From the NCBI GenBank assembly GCA_964416595.1, contig CAYQES010000013.1, positions 7,498-71,497 on the forward strand: a DNA stretch of 64,000 bases, given 5' to 3'. The position numbers were made by a program, and so were the translations under genes. Numbering within the stretch: the stretch's first letter is position 1; each line of letters begins with the position of its first letter. Under the pieces are notes generated by a model. That model made no database searches and was not told the origin of the DNA. It was given only the letters and a program-made list of their open reading frames with translations. This stretch comes from JAKFYM01 sp964416595. GTDB taxonomy: Bacteria > Bdellovibrionota > UBA1018 > CAIPTA01. Shown here in pieces: positions 53,889 through 62,564 of the stretch.

Positions 53889-54218
53889 ATGAGCGAATTC
53901 ATCTTTGAAGCAAGTGACGAAACATTCGAAACAGAAGTATTAAAACACCAGGGATCTGTGCTCGTAGATTTTTGGGCTGAGTGGTGCGGACCGTGTAAGG
54001 CACTTGGTCCCGTGTTAGATGGCTTGGCGAAAGAATACCAAAACAAAATTAAAGTGGTGAAGGTAAACGTGGACGAAAGCCCCAATGCCCCCCAGCAGTA
54101 CAAGGTACGAGGTATCCCCACCATGATTTTTTTCAAGAACGGCCAATTAGTAGACCAACTCGTGGGCAACCAACCCCGAGAAGCTATTAAAGGGGTTATC
54201 GACAAAGTAGTGAAATAA
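53889..54218 (+). CDS. trxA: Thioredoxin
   Basis: Cytoplasmic disulfide reductase of 109 aa with the active site W-C-G-P-C-K (C33, C36), D-F-W-A-E before it, and the cis-proline loop G-I-P-T-M. AAGGAAGAGAAACC precedes the ATG. It probably has its own promoter. Confidence 0.96.
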   Translation: MSEFIFEASDETFETEVLKHQGSVLVDFWAEWCGPCKALGPVLDGLAKEYQNKIKVVKVNVDESPNAPQQYKVRGIPTMIFFKNGQLVDQLVGNQPREAIKGVIDKVVK

Positions 54219-54301
54219 GACGTAAAATTTAACAAAGCACTTAAGCCGAAGGATCTGGTGAATGTGCTCATGGAAGATATTTTTTTCCCAAGGAGAGGGT
54301 T

Positions 54302-54961
54302 ATGGATTCAGTTAGCTTTATCGTTGAACAATATAAACTCGGTGGCTGGATGATGCATCCAATCGCCATTTCACTCGCAATCACCGTTGCGATCATCCTC
54401 GAGCGCTTAATGCGCATCGTGTTCCAATACAATATCGACGGCACGAGCTTCATGTTTGAAGTGCAGAAATATGTATTGGCTAACGATATCGACGGTGCGA
54501 TTCGTCTCTGCAATGGTGCAGGTCGGGCCGCTCTACCAAGAGTGATCAAAGCGGGTTTGCAGCGGGCTTCCCGGGATGAACACCAAATCCAAAACGCGAT
54601 CGACGCAGCTTCCCTGGAAGTGATTCCAAAAATCGAAAAGCGTTTGCACTATCTTGGCTTGATCGCAAACCTCGCTACGTTGCTTGGACTCCTCGGCACG
54701 ATCTCTGGCTTGATTTACAGCTTCGGTGAAGTAGCTAAGGCGCCCGCTTCTGAGCGGCAAAACGTGCTCTCCGCTGGTATCGCCGAAGCCTTGAACTGTA
54801 CAGCTTTCGGTTTGATTGTAGCGATCCTAGCGATGATTGCGCACTCCTGGCTCAGCTCCCGCGCAGCCGTGCTAGTAGAAGAAGTGGACGAGTACTCGGT
54901 GAAACTCATCGATCTACTTTCCGCCCGCAAATACAAGCACTCCACTGAAGAAACGCTGTAA
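54302..54961 (+). CDS. MotA/TolQ/ExbB proton-channel protein
   Basis: Inner-membrane protein of 219 aa with three transmembrane segments (about 15-35, 115-140, 155-180) and the family pattern L-G-L-L-G-T-I-S-G-L-I-Y-S-F and A-L-N-C-T-A-F-G-L. With ExbD-type partners it forms a proton-driven motor. It is followed by two ExbD genes in one operon ending at a terminator. This ExbB-ExbD-ExbD set resembles the AglR-AglQ-AglS motor of Myxococcus gliding; which machine it drives here is not shown. Confidence 0.9.
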   Translation: MDSVSFIVEQYKLGGWMMHPIAISLAITVAIILERLMRIVFQYNIDGTSFMFEVQKYVLANDIDGAIRLCNGAGRAALPRVIKAGLQRASRDEHQIQNAIDAASLEVIPKIEKRLHYLGLIANLATLLGLLGTISGLIYSFGEVAKAPASERQNVLSAGIAEALNCTAFGLIVAILAMIAHSWLSSRAAVLVEEVDEYSVKLIDLLSARKYKHSTEETL

Positions 54962-54970
54962 GGGTATCAA

Positions 54971-55510
54971 ATGCTGAAGCGCCCTTCTGCACGCCGCAAG
55001 AGCCATGGTACCGGAGATGTGGAACTCCCTCTCGTTCCGATCATGGACGCATTCGTAACCCTGATTGCGTTCCTGCTCCTGGCCACCTCACTCTTAGCGG
55101 TAACTCTCATCGACACTCCGGTGCCGGTGGTTTCCAACGTGCCCGACGATTCCAAGGAAAAGCCGCTGATGTTAACTCTCAAGTTAACGCCAGAGGAATT
55201 ACATTTGAGCAGTGCGTTCAATAAAATTCCCGTGCAAAAATTCCCGAAGATCGACAAAGGCTACGATCTGGAAAAGCTACACGAAGCATTGGTGGCCATA
55301 CGCCAGCAATTCCCTAAAGAGAAAACGGTTGTCTTCATGCCCTCGGGCGATATCAAATACAACGATATCGTGCAGACCATGGACTCCGTGCGACTTCTCC
55401 TCAAAACCGACCCACCCTTCTACATCACCGATGAAAAAGATGGCGTGGACAAACCGGACCAATATTTGTTTCCATTCGTAATTTTTGGAAACGTACTTAG
55501 CGGGAACTAA
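54971..55510 (+). CDS. ExbD/TolR family protein 1
   Basis: Protein of 179 aa with one N-terminal transmembrane helix after a basic start. The proton-path aspartate lies in P-I-M-D-A-F-V-T-L-I-A-F-L-L-L. The periplasmic part (about 50-179) has Y-N-D-I-V-Q-T-M-D-S-V-R, typical of the peptidoglycan-binding domain of ExbD/TolR. It is nine bases after the ExbB-like gene. Confidence 0.88.
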   Translation: MLKRPSARRKSHGTGDVELPLVPIMDAFVTLIAFLLLATSLLAVTLIDTPVPVVSNVPDDSKEKPLMLTLKLTPEELHLSSAFNKIPVQKFPKIDKGYDLEKLHEALVAIRQQFPKEKTVVFMPSGDIKYNDIVQTMDSVRLLLKTDPPFYITDEKDGVDKPDQYLFPFVIFGNVLSGN

Positions 55511-55512
55511 CC

Positions 55513-56127
55513 ATGGCAGGAATGACAGTACAAGGACCAGGTTCAAGCTCCGGCCGCCATCGACGGGGCCGTGGTCGGCGTTTACGCCGCCGGGCTTTCG
55601 GTCTACAGCTCACGAGCTTGATGGACGTGTTGATGATCATCGTGGTGTTCTTGCTAAAGAGCTACGGCTTATCCAGCATGAGCATTGCCCAGGAAGATAA
55701 ACTGGAGTTGCCTGTGTCGCGGGCCACGGAAACCTTCGGTGAAGGTGTGGTGCTCGTGATCGCGCAAGACAAAATCATCATCGATAGCGAACCCGTGCTC
55801 GAGTTCAAGCCATCTACGGTTCAGGCGGTTGACGGCAAGATCGTGCCCACGTTTGAATTGCCCGATGGTGCTCTCGACGGTAGCGGCAACGTTGGCAGCC
55901 GCGGGATCTTGGCGATCTATGATGTGTTGAAGCGCAAGAAGGAAGAGTTCGATACGTTGGCTTCCCGTGCTCCAGATCCAGTGGAAGCGGCCAAGAAATG
56001 GACAGGGGATTTGTTGGTTCAGGCTGATAAACAAGTTAACTACGAACTCATCCGCCACGTGATGTATACGGCGGGCATGGCTGGGTACAAACAATTCCGA
56101 CTCACGGTGGAGAAGCAGCCGGAGTAG
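55513..56127 (+). CDS. ExbD/TolR family protein 2
   Basis: Protein of 204 aa starting two bases after the previous stop. A very Arg-rich start (R-R-G-R-G-R-R-L-R-R-R) is followed by L-T-S-L-M-D-V-L-M-I-I-V-V-F-L-L with the key aspartate. The periplasmic domain is longer than in protein 1 and ends with Y-E-L-I-R-H-V-M-Y-T-A-G-M-A-G-Y. Having two different ExbD subunits per ExbB suggests a heteromeric stator. Confidence 0.88.
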   Translation: MAGMTVQGPGSSSGRHRRGRGRRLRRRAFGLQLTSLMDVLMIIVVFLLKSYGLSSMSIAQEDKLELPVSRATETFGEGVVLVIAQDKIIIDSEPVLEFKPSTVQAVDGKIVPTFELPDGALDGSGNVGSRGILAIYDVLKRKKEEFDTLASRAPDPVEAAKKWTGDLLVQADKQVNYELIRHVMYTAGMAGYKQFRLTVEKQPE

Positions 56128-56150
56128 GATTGTTATGGCTGGTTGGTAGG

Positions 56151-56179
56151 GGCGTCGGGAATTACCCGGCGCCTTTTTT
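56151..56179 (+). terminator. Rho-independent terminator after the ExbB/ExbD operon
   Basis: GGCGTCGGG and CCCGGCGCC pair (one G-T pair) with a five-base loop, followed by six T, 23 bases after the stop. Confidence 0.85.
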
Positions 56180-56314
56180 GTTGGCTCATCCTTGTGCAAA
56201 TGGAAGACGCCCACGGGAATATTTTGGGCCTCGAGGTCTCCCTGCCTTAAATCCGCCCTCTGCCATTCTCTTACAATCATTGCTCCCTACGCCCCGCGAT
56301 ACTATGATGCAGTC

Positions 56315-57565
56315 ATGAAAACCCTACTCACAATCCTTAGTCTTTTTCCCCTCCTCACCCACGCCCACGGCACAATCCCTGACATCCCACCCGATGCAAA
56401 CAGCCGCGAATACCGCAATCTGTTACAGCAGCGAATGCAGACTCTAGAAGAAAGCCAAGATAGCGATGGTCTAAATATCGTGCTTCAAGCGGGTGAACGA
56501 AATCTGGATTGGCTCGAGCACATCAATTCTTTTTTGCCTGAGGGTCAGAAACTTTCGCTCACTTCCAAAGAAACCCAGAGAGGAATTCCGATCACAGCGC
56601 CTTCGGAATACAGCCCAAGCCTCATCTTGGAAAAATTCAATAAATTAAAAGCTGAGTATCCCGCAGAATTGGCTGCGGTGGTTTTCGAGGGAAAACCATT
56701 CACGCAAACTCCACCCATTGATACAAAACTTTATATCGAGTGGAGCCGGCTCTTAGATCGGCAGTACCAATCCGCAGCCCGCTGGCGCACGATGTCGCCC
56801 TGGCTCGGGGAATTGGAAAGAAGGCGGGGCAATGATATCCGCGGGTTTTATTTCCTTTCGCGCTTGCCAGAATCGGAACGGGCGCAAAAGTTAAACGGCT
56901 TTGCCCAATTGCCGCCGCAAGAACAAACGCAAATCAGCCAGTGGCTCGTGGGCATGTGCCTTAATCAATCCTCTTCTCTTTCTGGATGCCAACGGCGCGT
57001 GCAGGAACAGCAACAGAAAAATGCGCTGCTTGCCTACTACACAAGCCAAGAACCCGAGAGCCGGGAAACGTATGATTCCTTTTTTTCCATTCCGAGCTAT
57101 GCGCCTCGCCGGGATTTCTCCTGGGAAATAGCGGCCGATGGGTCTAACCGTTTGATCGCGCCTTTTCTTGATCCGAAAAAAGCTGACGTGCAACACTTCC
57201 TGCAGTTCAACATCCAGGAAGAATGGAAATGGGGCAATTGGCATTTGGAGCTGCCTTTCGCGCCGAGCGGTCCTCATCCCTATGTTGTTTTTAAACCAGG
57301 AGTCACGCCGAACGTGAATGGCCTGGGCGGAGATCGCATCACCATGAATGCGAACCAACCGCTCACGGAATACGATGCTCAGTGGACCATCCGTCATGAG
57401 TTTGGCCATGTGTTGGGCTTGCCAGATTGCTATGTGGAATTCTATGAGTCCGATCGAAAAGTGATCGTGAACTACCAGATCGACGTGGACAACATCATGT
57501 GCTCCCGCAAGGGGCACGTGAAACTGGAAAACATCCAGGAACTAGAGCGAGCGTATAAGCGATAA
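56315..57565 (+). CDS. Secreted metzincin-like zinc protease
   Basis: Protein of 416 aa with signal peptide (MKTLLTILSLFPLLTHA). The C-terminal part has the extended zinc motif H-E-F-G-H-V-L-G-L-P-D (H361, E362, H365, D371 as third ligand) and a Met-turn M395 in N-I-M-C-S, the metzincin plan. The N-terminal 300 residues are helical and of unknown function, perhaps a propeptide or targeting part. It should digest proteins in the periplasm or outside. No close family is recognised. Confidence 0.75.
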   Translation: MKTLLTILSLFPLLTHAHGTIPDIPPDANSREYRNLLQQRMQTLEESQDSDGLNIVLQAGERNLDWLEHINSFLPEGQKLSLTSKETQRGIPITAPSEYSPSLILEKFNKLKAEYPAELAAVVFEGKPFTQTPPIDTKLYIEWSRLLDRQYQSAARWRTMSPWLGELERRRGNDIRGFYFLSRLPESERAQKLNGFAQLPPQEQTQISQWLVGMCLNQSSSLSGCQRRVQEQQQKNALLAYYTSQEPESRETYDSFFSIPSYAPRRDFSWEIAADGSNRLIAPFLDPKKADVQHFLQFNIQEEWKWGNWHLELPFAPSGPHPYVVFKPGVTPNVNGLGGDRITMNANQPLTEYDAQWTIRHEFGHVLGLPDCYVEFYESDRKVIVNYQIDVDNIMCSRKGHVKLENIQELERAYKR

Positions 57566-57580
57566 GCAAAAGAACCGCGT

Positions 57581-57618
57581 AAAAAAACCCGAAGGGCTCT
57601 TGGCTCTTCGGGTTTTTT
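57581..57618. terminator. Bidirectional terminator
   Basis: AAACCCGAAG (57585-57594) pairs with CTTCGGGTTT (57606-57615); A run before and six T after, so it can end transcripts on both strands. It lies between the convergent protease and DksA-like genes. Confidence 0.8.
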
Positions 57619-57642
57619 ATTCTCTAATGACGCAGCACCGTT

Positions 57643-57661
57643 ACAAAAAGTAGCCGGACAC
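57643..57661 (-). repeat. REP-like repeat, copy 4, inverted and truncated
   Basis: The reverse complement matches the first 19 bases of the 37-base repeat core found at 22.3-24.2 kb (GTGTCCGGCTACTTTTTGT). It abuts the stop codon of the DksA-like gene, just as copies 1 and 3 touch stop codons. Confidence 0.75.
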
Positions 57662-58218
57662 TAATTCACGGTGAGCTTGCTGCCAAGAGTATGACCCAAA
57701 CTCTTCGGCTTGCGTCCTACAGCAGAAAGATTCTCTTTCCGCTCTTCTTCCTCTTTGCAGGCAATGCAGAGCTCAGCGATCGTCCGGGCCGATAATCGGG
57801 CAAAACCGATATCGGACCCGCAGCCTTCGCATTCGCCGTAGGATCCATCCAGGATCTTATCCAAGGCTTTATGCAAACGCTTCACCTTGAAGTTCTCCCG
57901 ATTCGCCATACGCATTTTCATGCCTTGCTCAATATCACTAGAAGCCAGATCTGCTTCGTCCATCAAATCTTCTTGATTGGTCTGCAAATCGCCTTTGATT
58001 ACTTTTTCACCAAAGATGATCTCATTTTCTTCCCGTCGAATTGCTTCCACCAAAGCAATCACCTGAGTTTTTGTGAGACCATGGGCCTTTAACGAGGCAC
58101 AAATTTTTTCTGCCTCTTCTTCTGTAATGCGAAGCAAGCGGGCCAGCTTTGCTTCCATGGATTTTCCGGCATCCGCCGATTTCGCTACAACAGGACTCTT
58201 ATTTGCTTTACTTGCCAT
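57661..58218 (-). CDS. DksA/TraR family zinc-finger protein
   Basis: Protein of 185 aa. Four cysteines (C130, C133, C151, C154 in E-C-E-G-C-G and L-C-I-A-C-K) form the DksA zinc finger after a coiled-coil, and D-E-A-D-L-A near residue 87 is the acidic tip motif that enters the RNA polymerase secondary channel. The N-terminal 70 residues are longer than in E. coli DksA (151 aa). It probably works with ppGpp on transcription. Confidence 0.85.
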   Translation of the reverse strand: MASKANKSPVVAKSADAGKSMEAKLARLLRITEEEAEKICASLKAHGLTKTQVIALVEAIRREENEIIFGEKVIKGDLQTNQEDLMDEADLASSDIEQGMKMRMANRENFKVKRLHKALDKILDGSYGECEGCGSDIGFARLSARTIAELCIACKEEEERKENLSAVGRKPKSLGHTLGSKLTVN

Positions 58219-58545
58219 ATGTGCTCATTCCCCCCTGATATCGGTAGTTTTTGTTTACACGGTACCGACAGCACAAAAAAACAATGGTTCAGTAATGTAA
58301 GCGCAAATTCATTCTGAATCAAACGCTCTGGTAAGGAAAGTGACGACACTGTGCGTTCGTATCTTGCCAAACCTAACAGGAAACTAATACCTATTTTCCG
58401 TGTTAAAATTTAGTATGTAGGCAATGCGCCACAAGCCCAAGAAAAAATTTCAGGATTTTTTCTAGTGCATAGCGGTACTTGATAACGCAGGCCAAAAAAC
58501 AAAAGAAGAAAGAATTTTTTACTAGAAATAAGGTAAATACTCTCC

Positions 58546-59214
58546 ATGCAACGTCACTTTGAATTGGAACTAAAAAATCTAAAAGAACAAATTCTCGCCA
58601 TGGGTGGCCACGTGGAATTAGCTGTGGAAGCTGCCACACAGGCACTCATTCAAAAGCAGCCCAATGGCTTTAAGATCGTGCATGATCTAGAAGCCAAAAT
58701 CAATCGCGAGCATATGGAAGTAGATGAATCTTGTTTACAGCTTCTAGCTCGCCAATCCCCGCTGGCAGCGGATCTACGGCTGGTTGTGGCTGTATTAAAA
58801 ATTTCTACCGATCTAGAACGCATGGGCGATCAGGCTGTAAATATTGCCTATAACGCCAAGGATTATCTAGAAGGCGAGCCCGTAAAAGATTTGGTGGATA
58901 TTCCCAACATGGCCAAAGAAGTACGAGCTATGGTACGCGATTCTTTGGATGCCTTTGTACGGCAAGATGGCGCACTGGCCAAAGAAGTGTTGCAGCGGGA
59001 TGACATTGTGGATGGTCTGAAAGACAAGGTGTTCCAAGATCTCATTCAGTATATGTCGAAAAATCCCAACAACGTGGAACAGGCTTTAGATCTAATTCTA
59101 ATTGCCAGGAATTTAGAACGTTTAGGAGATCACGCCACTAATATCGCGGAAGATGTAATTTTTGCCATGACTGGCCAAGACATCCGCCACGGATCCAAGC
59201 CACAAGCAGAATAG
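58546..59214 (+). CDS. phoU: Phosphate signalling protein PhoU
   Basis: Helical protein of 222 aa linking the phosphate transporter to PhoR. The two repeated PhoU helices with D-L-E-R-M-G-D-Q-A-V-N-I-A and N-L-E-R-L-G-D-H-A-T-N-I-A-E motifs are intact. It heads a phoU-phoB-phoR operon; no Pst transporter genes are in this window. Confidence 0.93.
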   Translation: MQRHFELELKNLKEQILAMGGHVELAVEAATQALIQKQPNGFKIVHDLEAKINREHMEVDESCLQLLARQSPLAADLRLVVAVLKISTDLERMGDQAVNIAYNAKDYLEGEPVKDLVDIPNMAKEVRAMVRDSLDAFVRQDGALAKEVLQRDDIVDGLKDKVFQDLIQYMSKNPNNVEQALDLILIARNLERLGDHATNIAEDVIFAMTGQDIRHGSKPQAE

Positions 59215-59240
59215 CCGCACTTCCAATAAGAAGAGGAACC

Positions 59241-59921
59241 ATGAAAAAACATCGGATCCTAGTAGTAGAAGATGAAAACGACATCCGTGAGCTCATTTTT
59301 CTTCATCTCAGTAGAGAGGGCCACCAAGTGGAAAGCTGTGGCAATGGCCAAGAAGCTTTAGAGCTACTGAAAAAAAATGAATACCACCTAGTGGTACTAG
59401 ATTGGATGCTGCCAGAAAAAAGCGGACTAGAAATCACCAAGGAAATTCGTAAATCCAAAAAACACGACGACCTTGGAATTTTGATGGTGACCGCCAAAAG
59501 CGCCAACTCGGATTTAGTGCTGGGATTAGAAGCCGGAGCCGATGATTATCTCGTAAAACCCTTCGAACTCTCCGTGCTAATGGCCAGAGCTCGGGCGCTT
59601 TTACGACGCACAGAAAAACCAGGCTCTCAGCTGCAACTCGGCCCTCTAGTGATCGATGAAGCAGCTCACGAGGCCCATTTACAAGGGCAAGTGATTTCAC
59701 TCACACCCTATGAATTTAAACTGCTGGTTACATTGGCGCAAAATAAGGGGCGAGTTCTCACCCGCGATAAACTCATCGAAGAAGTGCAAGGCAGTGGTGT
59801 GGCGGTAGTAGAACGCGCCATTGATACGCATGTTTTCGGTTTGAGGAAAAAACTGGGGGAATGCGCCGATTTGATTGAAACAGTGCGGGGCGTAGGATAC
59901 CGCATTGCTGCCCGCAATTGA
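59241..59921 (+). CDS. phoB: Phosphate response regulator, PhoB-like
   Basis: OmpR-family regulator of 226 aa. The receiver has D54 in V-V-L-D-W-M-L-P-E-K-S-G as the phosphorylation site, and D-D-Y-L-V-K-P-F. The C-terminal winged helix has L-T-P-Y-E-F-K-L-L and T-H-V-F-G-L-R-K-K-L. PhoB rather than another OmpR member is suggested by the phoU neighbour. It overlaps the next gene or lies two bases before it. Confidence 0.85.
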   Translation: MKKHRILVVEDENDIRELIFLHLSREGHQVESCGNGQEALELLKKNEYHLVVLDWMLPEKSGLEITKEIRKSKKHDDLGILMVTAKSANSDLVLGLEAGADDYLVKPFELSVLMARARALLRRTEKPGSQLQLGPLVIDEAAHEAHLQGQVISLTPYEFKLLVTLAQNKGRVLTRDKLIEEVQGSGVAVVERAIDTHVFGLRKKLGECADLIETVRGVGYRIAARN

Positions 59922-59923
59922 AA

Positions 59924-61372
59924 ATGTTTGCTAGGCGGCGCCAACATTTTCCGAAACAAATTTTTTCTCGGCTGCTTTTGCAGCAGCTGCTAGGCACTCT
60001 GCCAATTTTGCTCTTAACCACGGTGTTTACGCGTCTTTATTTAAAAAACAAAATCTCCCAACTACAAAATCCAGAAGAAATGCTCCAGGCCTACGACCGT
60101 GCTTTTTTTTGGTTGGGCCTTGGAATGTCTTTAGTGATGATCACAATTACGCTTTGGACGAGCTATCGCTTTGTACTCCCCCTAGGCAGAATCTTAAGCA
60201 AGACCCGCTCGATCTTAAAAAAAGAATACACCTTAGCCAAAGCTCAAAACGCCGATATCGAAGAAAAGGGTGAATGGTCAGAACTAGAAAGCGCGCTCCA
60301 TCGCATCAATCGCGATATGCAAAGCAAGGATCGCTCTTTGTCGAGGGAGCGGGAAGAAATTGAAGCTATACTCAGCGCGCTTACAGAAGCGGTGGTAGCA
60401 GTAGATAAATGGGGGAATTTTTTATTTTATAACGCCCAGTTCATGCTTTTTTTCGGCGAACGACAAAAAAAGCCGGCTGGTCTTACGGATGTGTTCCGCC
60501 AAATGGAAGTTTTAAGTGCTTTTCAGCAAACAATGAAAGCGGAAGAATCATTGGTGGTTGAAACTCAACTTAGGCTCAAAACCGAGCTGCAACCGCGTCA
60601 GTTCTCCCTATCCGTCGCGCCTTTACGCTTAGATGATGGCGAAACTTATGGTGCCGTAGGGGTATTCCACGATGTAAGTGAATTAAAACGCATGGATCAA
60701 GTGCGAATTGATTTTGTAGCCAATGTTTCCCACGAGCTACGCACTCCGCTTACCGCCATCAAAGGCTATGCGCAAACCTTACGGGAGGAAATGACAGCCG
60801 GAAGTTCATCGCAAAAATTTCTAGAAACCATTGAGCGCAATACGGATCGCCTGATTGCTCTCGTGCACGATCTACTCACGATTTCTTCGTTAGAATCGGG
60901 AACGGATTTACAAAAGGAAGTAATTGATTTGGAAGCTCTCACGAGCCGCGTGGTAAATCAGCTAGATAATTTAAAGGCGGCCAAGGATCACCAATTGCAG
61001 ATGAATATAGAAACAAAAGTTCTATTTGCAGATCCTAAACGCATAGAACAGGTGCTGTATAATCTCCTAGAAAACGCTATTAAATATGTTCCTGCCAAAG
61101 GCCATATCTGTGTTTCCTGGAAAGAAGAGGGAAACGAAGTACGTTTGCACGTTCTGGATGATGGCCCCGGCATTCCTGAAGAACACCATGGCCGCATCTT
61201 TGAACGCTTCTACCGAGTGGACAGCGCCCGCACCAGAGAACAAGGGGGCACAGGCTTAGGTTTATCCATCGTGAAGCATATTGTGTTAAGACACGGGGGC
61301 AAAGTAAAAGTGCAAGCTGGACCACAAAAGGGCACGGAATTCATCTGCACTTTTCCTCTTGAAGAAGGATAA
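59924..61372 (+). CDS. phoR: Sensor histidine kinase, PhoR-like
   Basis: Membrane sensor kinase of about 482 aa. The ATG at 59924 is used here; a TTG two codons earlier overlaps the phoB stop. Two transmembrane segments (about 20-40 and 62-82) are followed by a PAS-like domain (V-D-K-W-G-N-F-L-F-Y-N), then the phosphorylated histidine in V-S-H-E-L-R-T-P-L-T near residue 270, and the N, G1 and G2 boxes (L-E-N-A-I-K-Y, D-D-G-P-G-I-P, G-G-T-G-L-G-L-S-I-V). It has the PhoR layout with a short periplasmic loop. Confidence 0.9.
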   Translation: MFARRRQHFPKQIFSRLLLQQLLGTLPILLLTTVFTRLYLKNKISQLQNPEEMLQAYDRAFFWLGLGMSLVMITITLWTSYRFVLPLGRILSKTRSILKKEYTLAKAQNADIEEKGEWSELESALHRINRDMQSKDRSLSREREEIEAILSALTEAVVAVDKWGNFLFYNAQFMLFFGERQKKPAGLTDVFRQMEVLSAFQQTMKAEESLVVETQLRLKTELQPRQFSLSVAPLRLDDGETYGAVGVFHDVSELKRMDQVRIDFVANVSHELRTPLTAIKGYAQTLREEMTAGSSSQKFLETIERNTDRLIALVHDLLTISSLESGTDLQKEVIDLEALTSRVVNQLDNLKAAKDHQLQMNIETKVLFADPKRIEQVLYNLLENAIKYVPAKGHICVSWKEEGNEVRLHVLDDGPGIPEEHHGRIFERFYRVDSARTREQGGTGLGLSIVKHIVLRHGGKVKVQAGPQKGTEFICTFPLEEG

Positions 61373-61375
61373 TTA

Positions 61376-62527
61376 ATGTTTTTTGCCAGGAAAGAAATTC
61401 TTTTTCCGCAAGAATTAGCAGCAGCCTTGCAGGTGGCACTCAAGGCTAGTAGCGAGAAAAAATCTTCCGCTAACGCTCTCAATCCTTTATGGGAAAAACT
61501 AGCTAAAGGCCGAGGCCAATCAGAAAAGAACCATTACTCTTTTATTCGCACCGAAGCGGAAGCCTATGCTTCCTACTATTTGCCCGCCAATGCCTTAAAG
61601 GTTCCGCTCGTATTGGAAGAGGCATTGCTCCGAGGTATGGATATTACTAGCACAAGCACTACCTGGTTAGATATCGGCACAGGCCCGGGCACAGCATTCT
61701 GGGGCTTGGCCTGGTGGTTTTCAGAAAGAAAAAAGCAATTGCACTTCACGGGCTGGGATCAGTCCCCCGTGTTTACGGATTTGGCTAGCTCCCTAACGAA
61801 AAATATTCCCTTTCCTTCACGCGGGGAATTTTTGGCAGGCAAAAAAGAAAACGCTTTAGCGCTCTTTCGCAAAATCAAACCTACACATTTAAGTTTTGTG
61901 AATTCCCTGGCGGAAATTTTCCCCGATCCCGCGGTACGCTTAGAAGAAATGAAAAAAATTTTATTCGCCATGCTTGATCAATCCCGTAAAGACAATCGCC
62001 CGCGCTTTTTACTGCTCTTGGAGCCAGGATCGAGAGAAAGCTCCCGGGAACTGGCTGAGCTCAAAGATCAATTGTTAGCTGAAACCTCGGCCCAAGTACT
62101 GCTACCTTGTTTAAATAATCGCAGCTGTGGCGCTCTACAAAACCCTAAAGACTGGTGCCACGAGGAAGTGAGTTGTCAATTCCCTGCTTGGTTAAACGAA
62201 CTGGGTGCGGCCGCTGGATTACGCAAAGAAGCTTTATTATTTTCGTATGTGCTATTTCAAGTGGGCGGCACGGCTAAACAATCCGAAGAAGCCCGTGTGG
62301 TAAGCCAGCGGTTAGAGCGCAAAGGCCAAGTGGAGTGCTGGTTATGCACACCCAAAGGAAAAATATTTGCGCGCAGCCAACGCTCGAAGGCCGGAGCAGA
62401 AAGTGAACCACTCCTACAAGCTTGCCGGGGCGATATCTGGAACCACGTAAAATTAGGAGAGAAGGGCGATCTGGAAGCCGTTTCTCCCTTCCTTGCAAGC
62501 ACCGCGAGTATCTTTATTCCCTCCTAG
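61376..62527 (+). CDS. Rsm22-type ribosomal methyltransferase-like protein
   Basis: Protein of 383 aa with a class I methyltransferase fold: W-L-D-I-G-T-G-P-G-T-A near residue 98 is the SAM-binding loop. C-G-A-L-Q-N-P-K-D-W-C-H-E-E-V-S-C near 243-260 carries the cysteines and histidine of the Rsm22 family (mitochondrial small-subunit assembly factor), which may hold an iron-sulfur cluster; the R-K-E-A-L-L-F-S-Y-V-L-F segment follows. It is four bases after phoR but probably unrelated in function. Confidence 0.8.
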   Translation: MFFARKEILFPQELAAALQVALKASSEKKSSANALNPLWEKLAKGRGQSEKNHYSFIRTEAEAYASYYLPANALKVPLVLEEALLRGMDITSTSTTWLDIGTGPGTAFWGLAWWFSERKKQLHFTGWDQSPVFTDLASSLTKNIPFPSRGEFLAGKKENALALFRKIKPTHLSFVNSLAEIFPDPAVRLEEMKKILFAMLDQSRKDNRPRFLLLLEPGSRESSRELAELKDQLLAETSAQVLLPCLNNRSCGALQNPKDWCHEEVSCQFPAWLNELGAAAGLRKEALLFSYVLFQVGGTAKQSEEARVVSQRLERKGQVECWLCTPKGKIFARSQRSKAGAESEPLLQACRGDIWNHVKLGEKGDLEAVSPFLASTASIFIPS

Positions 62528-62564
62528 GGTTTCAAGTGCTGCGCATCCATGTATACTGGATGCG

